6,930 bases of DNA from Pseudomonadota bacterium (GTDB taxonomy: Bacteria; Pseudomonadota; Gammaproteobacteria; Pseudomonadales; Halieaceae). The stretch spans positions 1-6,930 of the forward strand of contig JAUVBI010000171.1 of assembly GCA_030591305.1 (NCBI GenBank), read 5' to 3'. The translations under genes were made by a program, and so were the position numbers. This document shows positions 1 to 5,545 of this stretch, piece after piece (positions within the stretch are counted from its first letter, which is position 1; each line of letters opens with the position of its first letter). The notes under the pieces were generated by a model, which had not been told where the DNA came from, ran no database searches, and worked only from the letters and a program-made list of their open reading frames with translations.

Positions 1-395
1 ATGCGAGTGCCATCCATGTCTTCCTCGAAAGAAAATGTCTTGAGGACTTTTGCCGCTTCCTGCAGGTGGGCCAAACCACAAAAAGCCTGCCCGCCGGCCG
101 CCAGTGATTGGGGCGCGCCCATTTCTTCACGGATAGCATCGGCCATATCGTTGTAATACTTCTGGTAAACTTCGGCGCAGGACTCCAGCAGTTCTATCCG
201 CTCCTGCACAGACGTCTGACTATATGACTCAAAAGCTGCCTTGGCAGCGGCTACCGCTCGATTGACATCTACTTCAGAGCCCATGGAAATATGCCCGCAC
301 ACTTCCTCATTGGCGGGATTGATGACATCAATTTGGCTTGGGGTAGCGGGGTCTACCCACTCGCCATTGATATAAAACTGTGTGTATTCGCGCAT
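1..395 (-). CDS. Aldehyde dehydrogenase, N-terminal part (cut by window edge)
   Basis: The first 131 codons of an NAD(P)-dependent aldehyde dehydrogenase are present, starting at ATG 395 and running off the left edge with no stop. The start is supported by a GGAG ribosome binding site 7 nt upstream (403-406). The protein opens MREYTQFYINGEWVDP, followed by DVINPANEEV and a segment reading EEMGAP around residue 90. This is the usual order of the ALDH-superfamily N-terminal domain, whose members oxidise aldehydes to acids in the cytoplasm. The catalytic Cys and Glu lie beyond the window. The N-terminus looks like the general, CddD-like ALDH group rather than the CoA-acylating MmsA/BauC semialdehyde dehydrogenases; that subgroup call is from memory and uncertain. 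It lies 165 bp downstream of the aminotransferase on the same strand, so it may oxidise the aldehyde that enzyme produces. Confidence 0.9.
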   Translation of the reverse strand, partial: MREYTQFYINGEWVDPATPSQIDVINPANEEVCGHISMGSEVDVNRAVAAAKAAFESYSQTSVQERIELLESCAEVYQKYYNDMADAIREEMGAPQSLAAGGQAFCGLAHLQEAAKVLKTFSFEEDMDGTR

Positions 396-440
396 GGTAA
401 TTCTCCAGAAAAAGGGTTTAAGCAATGTTGAGTGTAGCAT

Positions 441-472
441 CCCACAGGGAGGGTCAGTACCCCCCTGCGGGG
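441..472 (-). other. Imperfect GC-rich stem-loop in the dehydrogenase leader
   Basis: The - strand reads CCCCGCAGGGGGGT, then the loop ACTG, then ACCCTCCCTGTGGG. The arms pair as 4 + 2 + 2 + 3 base pairs, interrupted by two single-base bulges and one mismatch. It lies 46 nt upstream of the dehydrogenase start. No T-run follows directly; the nearest, CTTTTT, is about 30 nt further on. It could be an mRNA 5' structure or an attenuator-like element; no known riboswitch class is recognised. Confidence 0.3.
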
Positions 473-479
473 TTAACTA

Positions 480-508
480 AAGAAACATTCACCAGCGCAA
501 CGTGTCAA
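480..508 (-). promoter_or_regulatory. Candidate promoter of the aldehyde dehydrogenase
   Basis: On the - strand a perfect TTGACA (503-508) is followed after 17 nt by TTTCTT (480-485), a poor -10 element matching 3 of 6 consensus bases. The sequence upstream of the -35 is AT-rich (TTAAATGATATTG). A start near 473 would give a leader of about 80 nt to the dehydrogenase ATG, beginning with the GC-rich stem-loop at 441-472. The good -35 with a weak -10 suggests either an activator-dependent promoter or chance. Confidence 0.3.
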
Positions 509-560
509 CAATATCATTTAACATCCGCTCCCCCTTCAAGGAGAGTACTATGGCAGCATC

Positions 561-1889
561 CTATTCAAGGGATTCTTTCAGCGCGCTGAGTAAACTGTCA
601 ATCTGGTCTTTCTCGATAACAAAGGGAAGCCCCAACTGAATAGTGTCGCCACCATAGCGCACGTAAAAGCCCTTCTCCCACATACGCATTGCTATTTCAT
701 AGGGCCGTCGTGCAGGCTCACCCTCCATAGCCTGAATCTGCAGTGCACCCGCAAAGCCGTAATTGCGAATATCAGCCACATGCGGACAGCCTTTCAGTTG
801 GTGCAAGCCCTCTTCGAAATAGGGCGCCATACTCGCGACACGGCCCGGCAAGTCATCGCGCTCAAGAACATTCAGAGCTGCTATGGCCGCAGCACAGGCC
901 ACCGGGTGTGCTGAATAAGTGTAGCCGTGAGGGAACTCCAACATGTAATCTGGTCCGCCCTGCTCCATAAAGGTCTGGTATATTTCATTCTTCGCAATAA
1001 CCGCGCCCATGGGTATAGCGCCATTGGTGAGTTGCTTGGCGACATTCATAATATCCGGCACCACACCAAAGGCATCGGCACCGGTCATGGCACCACAGCG
1101 ACCAAATGCGGTAATCACCTCATCAAAGATCAGCAGGATATCATTGGCCGTACAAATATCGCGCAAGCGTTGCAGATATCCAGCCGGTGGTGGAATTACA
1201 CCGGCGGAACCCGCCATGGGCTCCACGATAACCGCCGCTATATTTGAGGCGTCATGCAGGGCAATGATTTCATTCAGTTCGTCCGCTAGATGCCACCCAT
1301 GATCAGGTATTCCCCGGGCAAACGTATTTTCCGGCAACAGCGTATGTGACAGGTGGTCTGCATCAACACCCTGGCCAAACAACTTTCTATTTGCAGCAAT
1401 TCCACCCACGGCGATACCACCAAAGTTGACACCATGATAACCCTTGCAACGGCCAATCAGTTTGGTCTTGGCGGCTTGCCCCTTCAGTCGCCAGTAAGCC
1501 CGCGCCATTTTCAGCGAGGTGTCGGCACACTCGGAGCCAGAATTTGTAAAAAAGACGTAATCCAAACCTTCAGGTGTTATCGACTTTATTTTATTGGCTA
1601 ATTCAAAGGACCCGGGGTGACCAAACTGAAAAGCCGGTGCATAGTCCAGGGTTTGCATCTGCTGGTGCACAGCCTCAGCGATCTCAGTGCGATTGTGCCC
1701 TGCTCCGGAGCACCAAAGCCCCGACAAGCCATCCAATACTTTGCGCCCTTTATCATCGATATAATGCACGCCATCCGCGGCGACAATCATGCGCGGGTCA
1801 TTTTTGAACTGACGGTTGCCAGTATAGGGCATCCAGTGGGCTTCCAGTTGCTCACGGGTCAACGGGTTAAATTTCGGCATAGCAGTCAT
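561..1889 (-). CDS. bauA: Beta-alanine:pyruvate aminotransferase-like class III aminotransferase
   Basis: This PLP enzyme of the class III family most likely moves the amino group of beta-alanine or another omega-amino acid or amine to pyruvate, giving a semialdehyde and L-alanine in the cytoplasm. From the ATG at 1889 it has 442 residues, normal for the family. Visible hallmarks are HWMPYTGNRQF near the N-terminus, LDGLSGLWCSGAGH (about 52-65), GSECADT phosphate-binding region (about 118-124), GYHG (about 151), FDEVITAFGR with the PLP-contacting Asp near 256, and the Schiff-base Lys near 285 in AKQLTNGAIPMGAV. The segments match Pseudomonas omega-amino acid:pyruvate aminotransferase (PA0132/BauA) closely as I remember it. 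The open frame extends to ATG 1967, but the 26 extra residues are AT-rich, Cys-rich and unlike the family, and no strong ribosome site marks any start. ATG 1880 is an alternative. A divergent LysR gene lies upstream and an aldehyde dehydrogenase downstream. Exact substrate is unproven. Confidence 0.9.
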   Translation of the reverse strand: MTAMPKFNPLTREQLEAHWMPYTGNRQFKNDPRMIVAADGVHYIDDKGRKVLDGLSGLWCSGAGHNRTEIAEAVHQQMQTLDYAPAFQFGHPGSFELANKIKSITPEGLDYVFFTNSGSECADTSLKMARAYWRLKGQAAKTKLIGRCKGYHGVNFGGIAVGGIAANRKLFGQGVDADHLSHTLLPENTFARGIPDHGWHLADELNEIIALHDASNIAAVIVEPMAGSAGVIPPPAGYLQRLRDICTANDILLIFDEVITAFGRCGAMTGADAFGVVPDIMNVAKQLTNGAIPMGAVIAKNEIYQTFMEQGGPDYMLEFPHGYTYSAHPVACAAAIAALNVLERDDLPGRVASMAPYFEEGLHQLKGCPHVADIRNYGFAGALQIQAMEGEPARRPYEIAMRMWEKGFYVRYGGDTIQLGLPFVIEKDQIDSLLSALKESLE

Positions 1890-1921
1890 GAATTTCACGT
1901 CTAATGGGTCATAAAAAAGGC

Positions 1922-1927
1922 ATTTTA
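1922..1927 (-). promoter_or_regulatory. Candidate -10 element of the aminotransferase gene
   Basis: On the - strand TAAAAT (1922-1927) lies 32 nt before ATG 1889. The hexamer 17 nt further upstream is TTTATG, a weak -35, which would fit a promoter that needs an activator such as the neighbouring LysR protein. If right, transcription starts near 1915 and the upstream ATG 1967 cannot be used. This is suggestive only; AT-rich intergenic DNA gives such matches by chance. Confidence 0.25.
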
Positions 1928-1958
1928 AACACCGATACATGTTACATAAATCAATATC

Positions 1959-1964
1959 TATAAA
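1959..1964 (+). promoter_or_regulatory. Candidate -10 element of the LysR gene
   Basis: TATAAA on the + strand lies just left of the inverted repeat at 1968-1991, with no convincing -35 at 17 nt (TACATG). A start site near 1971 would fall inside the dyad, which would fit repression of the regulator by itself. This is a weak match in AT-rich DNA. Confidence 0.2.
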
Positions 1965-1967
1965 CAT

Positions 1968-1991
1968 TTAGTTTCATTAAACTGAAACTAA
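1968..1991. promoter_or_regulatory. Perfect 9-bp inverted repeat, likely LysR operator
   Basis: Two perfect 9-bp arms, TTAGTTTCA and TGAAACTAA, flank a 6-bp spacer TTAAAC. The dyad sits between the divergent LysR gene (start 2032) and the aminotransferase (likely start 1889). LysR-type regulators usually bind dyads in the region shared with the target gene they face, and often repress their own gene from the same site. The dyad lies about 40 bp upstream of the candidate aminotransferase -10, in the range for an activating site. It is AT-rich and lacks a T-run, so a terminator is unlikely. Confidence 0.65.
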
Positions 1992-2031
1992 TTAGTCATT
2001 CACATCAGAGCCGCCGGGAAGGGAGCCTGAC

Positions 2032-2958
2032 ATGGGCAAAAAAGCATTACTGGGGACAGTTTCAGATACCGACCTGCGCCTGCTGCGTGTTTTCCGGGCG
2101 GTTGTAGCGTGCGGGGGCTTCGCCGCTGCGGAACTCGAGCTGAACATCAACCGCTCTACCATCTCTCGCCACATCAAGGACCTCGAAACTCGCCTGGGTG
2201 TAACCCTGTGCCGACGAGGTCGTGGGGGATTTGGACTCACACTCGAAGGTGAAAGCGTTCATGCCGGTGCGATAAAAATGATGGTGGCGATGGATGACTT
2301 TCAGCAGGAGGTCAACGATTTACACCGCCGCCTGACCGGGCCGCTCGCCATCGCCATCTTTGATAAAACGGCTACCAACCCCCTGTGTAAAATACACCGA
2401 GCACTCGCCCAGTTTGACGCGGAGGCGCCCGGGGTTCACCCAAAGATCTATGTAGAGCCCATTAACGCCATCGAGAGCGGCGTGATGGAGGGGCGCTTTC
2501 AACTGGGTATTATTCCCAATCACCGCCCCTCCAGCAGCCTTGATTATTACAAACTCTTTGACGAGCAAATGTACTTGTATTGCGCCAGCGAGCACGACTT
2601 GTTCGAGCGCGATGATGCAGAGCTGTCGGAGGCCGATGTGCGCAACAGCAAATACGTGGGTATAGGCTACCACTCACCTAACATGAAGGTAGGACAGGAT
2701 ATGGGGCAGAACAGGGATGCCACCGCATACGACCAGGAGGCCGTTGCACACCTGGTTTTGTCGGGTGCTTACCTGGGTTACCTGCCCGAACATTACGCTG
2801 AGGCCTTTGTCAGCAGAGGGAGAATCCGTGCCCTACTCCCCGAGACGTTTCAATACGTCTGTGAATTCAGCGCGATTGCCCGCCACGCACCACCAGCCAA
2901 TCGAATCACACAAAAGTTACTGGATGCCCTGGTGAGCGCCCATGGGCCTAATGGATGA
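2032..2958 (+). CDS. LysR-family transcriptional regulator, divergent from the aminotransferase
   Basis: A 308-residue DNA-binding regulator of ordinary LysR length. The winged helix-turn-helix spans about residues 12-73: TDLRLLRVFRAVVACGGF leads into LNINRSTISRHIKDLETRLG, the recognition helix region, and a wing ending LTLEGE. A linker helix (about 74-98) joins it to the effector-binding domain, which begins LTGPLAIAIFD near residue 101 and runs to the C-terminus. The ATG at 2032 is preceded by AAGGGAG with a 6-nt gap, so the start is secure. Divergence from the aminotransferase, with a perfect dyad between them, makes it the probable activator of that gene; the inducer would be the amino acid substrate or a related compound. 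The position parallels bauR next to bauA in P. aeruginosa, but I could not confirm orthology. Its last 11 bp overlap the convergent NUDIX gene. Confidence 0.93.
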   Translation: MGKKALLGTVSDTDLRLLRVFRAVVACGGFAAAELELNINRSTISRHIKDLETRLGVTLCRRGRGGFGLTLEGESVHAGAIKMMVAMDDFQQEVNDLHRRLTGPLAIAIFDKTATNPLCKIHRALAQFDAEAPGVHPKIYVEPINAIESGVMEGRFQLGIIPNHRPSSSLDYYKLFDEQMYLYCASEHDLFERDDAELSEADVRNSKYVGIGYHSPNMKVGQDMGQNRDATAYDQEAVAHLVLSGAYLGYLPEHYAEAFVSRGRIRALLPETFQYVCEFSAIARHAPPANRITQKLLDALVSAHGPNG

Positions 2959-3658
2959 AAGAGGGGTGTTCAGCGGCCACGTCACTATGCACATAGTGCC
3001 AAAACTGGCCGCACAAAATTACCCGGTGACGCGCACCGGGCAGAGACCCGTCTGCGGTGTCGTAACCCGCATCCCCGCGAAACATGAGGACAACCTCACT
3101 ATCGGCCTCACTGAAAACCGGAAGAACTTCATTGGGTTCACGCATCGCCTCCCCGGCCAGCATCTGCGCCACGGTGCTGTACCGCGCCAGGTCACGTAGG
3201 GTCAGGTAGGTGGGCGGCATCATACCCAGGTCTCCGCTTTCATGCCCTTCAACTGCTGCCTTGATAGAAATCCAGCGGGAATCGTGAATTTCACTGCCGT
3301 CTATGCAAACCTCTTCATCGGAGGCCACCGGTGCGGCATAGATCCAGGTGGAAAACCGTTTGGGTTCAATAATAGGGGTGGTCCAGTGGCTTAATTGCAA
3401 CATATCGTCCAGTTTCGGTTGCAAACCAGACTCCTCCAAAGCCTCTCGTGCTGCCGTAATACGGGAAGCCTCCCTCTCGTCACCGCCGGCGGCCGCTAAA
3501 TCTTCCGGGTCGATGGAGCCGCCGGGAAAGACCCACAGACCCCCAGCGAACATCAGTGCCTTATTGCGTTTCAATAATAGGGTTTCCAGACCGCTGTCAC
3601 CATCGCGCAGTAATACTACCGTACTGGCTGGCCGCGCTTTAACGACCTCAGCGTTCAC
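2948..3658 (-). CDS. NUDIX hydrolase with an expanded Nudix box (NUDT19/CoA-pyrophosphatase-like)
   Basis: A 236-residue cytoplasmic protein without signal peptide. NUDIX enzymes cleave nucleoside diphosphates linked to another group, using Mg2+ held by the Nudix box. Here the box starts GGSIDPE (residues 46-52) and ends REALEESGL (71-79), containing the metal-binding EE pair at 75-76. Eighteen residues instead of the canonical seven separate the two halves, an insertion of about 11. The preceding LLLKRNKALMFAGG and WVFPGG recall the CoA-pyrophosphatase branch and NUDT19, which also has an interrupted box; substrate remains a guess. The start is GTG at 3656-3658, overlapping the stop of the DUF3604 gene by 4 bp (GTGA), which points to translational coupling, since no clear ribosome site is present. 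It ends in an 11-bp convergent overlap with the LysR gene. Confidence 0.88.
   Translation of the reverse strand: MNAEVVKARPASTVVLLRDGDSGLETLLLKRNKALMFAGGLWVFPGGSIDPEDLAAAGGDEREASRITAAREALEESGLQPKLDDMLQLSHWTTPIIEPKRFSTWIYAAPVASDEEVCIDGSEIHDSRWISIKAAVEGHESGDLGMMPPTYLTLRDLARYSTVAQMLAGEAMREPNEVLPVFSEADSEVVLMFRGDAGYDTADGSLPGARHRVILCGQFWHYVHSDVAAEHPSFIH
2973..3012. repeat. Nested inverted repeat just past the LysR stop
   Basis: An outer perfect 7-bp stem, GCGGCCA (2973-2979) with TGGCCGC (3006-3012), encloses an inner perfect 7-bp stem, CACTATG (2983-2989) with CATAGTG (2992-2998). Internal single-stranded pieces of 3 and 7 nt separate the stems. It begins 15 nt after the LysR stop and lies within the last codons of the convergent NUDIX gene. 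No T-run follows on either strand, so it is not a textbook terminator. It may mark or protect the 3' ends of both converging transcripts. Confidence 0.5.
3022..3040. repeat. GC-rich hairpin in the 3' part of the NUDIX gene
   Basis: A perfect 7-bp stem, CCCGGTG with CACCGGG, surrounds a 5-nt loop (3029-3033). On the - strand it is followed at once by TAATTTTG, a short T-rich tail, giving some resemblance to an intrinsic terminator about 75 nt before the NUDIX stop. On the + strand it lies 63 nt past the LysR stop without a T-run. It encodes the NUDIX residues around PGARHR, so the pairing could also be a coding coincidence. Confidence 0.4.
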
Positions 3659-5508
3659 GGCTTATACCAGATGGGGGACGTATAGCCACGCTCCTGAGTG
3701 GCCATAGGCACTTCCTCAGGCATCTCCACACCAAAACGCTGGGCGTCGTAGGCCGTCCATCGTGGTGTGGGAATTTCTATGACGCGGGCATAATAGAACG
3801 CCTGGGCTTTGGGATCGAAATCGGGGTCGCGCCATACCGTGGCGAGATCTGATGCACCAATGGTATTTTCCCAGGTGGCTGCCGCAACATTCACTGTATT
3901 TCCCACAGCTGGTAGTTTGCCATTATTGTCCAACTGCCTGTTACCACCCCAGGCCACGTTGTAAACTTTTTCCTGCAAGCCACCTTTTGTGTCATACCAG
4001 CCTTTAACAATCTGGATACGATCCAGATTACCTCCTATAGGGTCGCGAGAAGCTGCAACCAGAAAGCTGGGAGACAAAGTACTGCTTCGCGCGCCTAATT
4101 CCGCACCCATGGGAACGCCCTTGGCATAGCCCACTGCGGCAAGGTCCGGGTTGCGTGCATCTGCCAGGGTATACTCCCAGCCACCAAACAAGCGTACAGT
4201 CATGCGGCTGCCCGTCGTACCGTAGGTCTCCCGGCGCATCATGGCATCCCACAAACTCGCCCTGGTGTTTTCCTGTGCCCACACGGCAGCGTAGCCAGAT
4301 GAAACTTCTTGCCAGGAATAGATTGTTCCATTTTCATTCGACACAAAGACATGCTTAAAACGTTCGGGGGAAGGCTCTGATCCGGCATGCTTACCAAAGA
4401 AGTTATCTTCCTCAACGGCCGCCAGAGAAGTGTGCGAATCGGTACTGCCTATCACGCCAAATTCAAACGGGTTAACACCGTGTTTAGCCTGATACTCCAG
4501 ACCGCGCTTAAGCGCCTCACGAGCATACTCATATTTGAGCATGTCGTTGGTCTTCACTTCACTCAAATCCAGGTTTCCTATAGCCCATGTCTCGTAGTCG
4601 GCAAATTCATCATCGGGAGAGAGAAACGGGTGCGCTTCGCCATCACCCTTGATCTGGGTTATTTCATAGAGAGGCTCCCAACGCTTGCGCCGCTGCAAAT
4701 AATCCTTGTCGTAGGCTTCTCCGGAAATTGTCACATCCGCGAACATCATGCCATTACTGAGATTGCCATTGTGTGGAATAGCCAGCACCGAGCCGCCAGT
4801 TTTCTTTTCATAGGCTGCGAGATTTTCCCATAAGTCCTCTGCATCAGCACTGTCAGCCAGCGTGTACGGAAGATAGCCCCGGGTTTTATCCGCATCGTCA
4901 CGATAGATAACAACCCGGTGCAAGTTATTGCCCTTGATCAGGGATGTCCACTCGTAGCCAATAAAAGCGGTGAAAACACCGGGGTCATTGTGTTTTTCTG
5001 CAGCATCAACCACATCATTCCAGACCGGCGTCATCATCTTTGGATCATTGGTCTTCCAGGGCATATCCCCCTGAGAAAACAGGCTGATAAGTTCAATCGC
5101 GACGGCACCACCCTCCCCTGCGCTCAGCATTTTATTCCAGCGGCGCCCTACTTCCTCACCCATCATTTCGGGCGCACCGGTTTCCAGCATGTCAAAAAAG
5201 CCCATGCCATCGGAATGGTCTGCCGCCACCAGAAAATCCAGTGGCCGTGCCAGCCTGGCGCGCTGACCATTGGTTGATGTCACCTCGCCCCCTTTGGCGA
5301 AGACATAGGCTTCCTCCAAACCGAGCCTGTTACCAAAAGCCCCCGCATCCATGGACAGCTTGGTGTGTAAGTGGGTGTCGCCCCAGTACACATTACTCGC
5401 CTGATTTTTTGCTACATGGGGTGAATACTGCACCGCGGGGGCGGCTGTGCCCACCAGCGAAACAGCACCCAAAGTTGCTGCCGTTATTGCCGCTATAAGC
5501 GTTTTCAT
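3655..5508 (-). CDS. Exported DUF3604 family protein with PHP-like metal-binding motifs
   Basis: A 617-residue protein of unknown activity. Residues 1 to about 25 are a Sec signal peptide (MKTLIAAITA, hydrophobic core, cleavage probably after TAAPA), so it should act in the periplasm. The mature part starts with GDTHLHT (43-49), followed by ADHSD (96-100), GYEWT (184-188), IPHNGN (244-249) and GSTDSHT (354-360). These His, Asp and Glu clusters look like the metal site of PHP-type metal-dependent hydrolases, to which DUF3604 has been likened. RRETYGTTGSRM (425-436) and the C-terminal IEIPTPRWTAYDAQRFG (577-593) are typical of the family. The ATG at 5508 follows AGGAG with an 8-nt gap. It is 37 bp downstream of the M20 gene and overlaps the NUDIX gene by 4 bp, so the three likely form one operon. 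Family assignment is strong; reaction and substrate are unknown. Confidence 0.9.
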   Translation of the reverse strand: MKTLIAAITAATLGAVSLVGTAAPAVQYSPHVAKNQASNVYWGDTHLHTKLSMDAGAFGNRLGLEEAYVFAKGGEVTSTNGQRARLARPLDFLVAADHSDGMGFFDMLETGAPEMMGEEVGRRWNKMLSAGEGGAVAIELISLFSQGDMPWKTNDPKMMTPVWNDVVDAAEKHNDPGVFTAFIGYEWTSLIKGNNLHRVVIYRDDADKTRGYLPYTLADSADAEDLWENLAAYEKKTGGSVLAIPHNGNLSNGMMFADVTISGEAYDKDYLQRRKRWEPLYEITQIKGDGEAHPFLSPDDEFADYETWAIGNLDLSEVKTNDMLKYEYAREALKRGLEYQAKHGVNPFEFGVIGSTDSHTSLAAVEEDNFFGKHAGSEPSPERFKHVFVSNENGTIYSWQEVSSGYAAVWAQENTRASLWDAMMRRETYGTTGSRMTVRLFGGWEYTLADARNPDLAAVGYAKGVPMGAELGARSSTLSPSFLVAASRDPIGGNLDRIQIVKGWYDTKGGLQEKVYNVAWGGNRQLDNNGKLPAVGNTVNVAAATWENTIGASDLATVWRDPDFDPKAQAFYYARVIEIPTPRWTAYDAQRFGVEMPEEVPMATQERGYTSPIWYKP

Positions 5509-5545
5509 TTTCCGGTCTCCTGCATGGAATATTATGGGATGTTAC

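Larger units (their letters stand above)
396..560 (-). other. Intergenic region between aminotransferase and aldehyde dehydrogenase
   Basis: No gene is visible in these 165 bp. Read on the - strand, the region holds a small stem-loop just after the aminotransferase stop (528-545, stem CTCTCCT with GGGGGAG including two G-U pairs). Then come an AT-rich stretch with a consensus -35 hexamer, an imperfect GC-rich stem-loop (451-472 with flanking pairs from 441), and the ribosome binding site of the dehydrogenase. Neither stem-loop is directly followed by a T-run, so I do not call a classical intrinsic terminator. The dehydrogenase may be read through from the aminotransferase, from its own promoter, or both. 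Confidence 0.5.

Noticed and set aside
528..545. Stem-loop after the aminotransferase stop as an intrinsic terminator
   Set aside because: The 7-bp stem has two G-U pairs and no T-run after it on the - strand; kept only as a note in the intergenic entry.
1890..1967. N-terminal extension of the aminotransferase from ATG 1967
   Set aside because: The 26 extra residues are Cys-rich, AT-rich in DNA, unlike the family N-terminus, and would place the start at the edge of the putative operator and upstream of a candidate promoter.
1968..1991. The dyad as a terminator or as a mobile-element end
   Set aside because: The stem is AT-rich without a T-run, lies upstream of both genes, and there is no transposase or target duplication nearby.
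2320..2673. 117-codon - strand open frame opposite the LysR gene
   Set aside because: It is antisense to the well-supported LysR effector domain, with no family features of its own.
3348..3707. 119-codon + strand open frame opposite the NUDIX gene
   Set aside because: It mirrors the NUDIX box coding region in antisense, with a Ser/Pro/Arg-rich composition typical of shadow frames.
4387..4833. 148-codon + strand open frame opposite the DUF3604 gene
   Set aside because: It is fully antisense to conserved DUF3604 motifs, has no recognisable domain and no good ribosome site; treated as a shadow frame.
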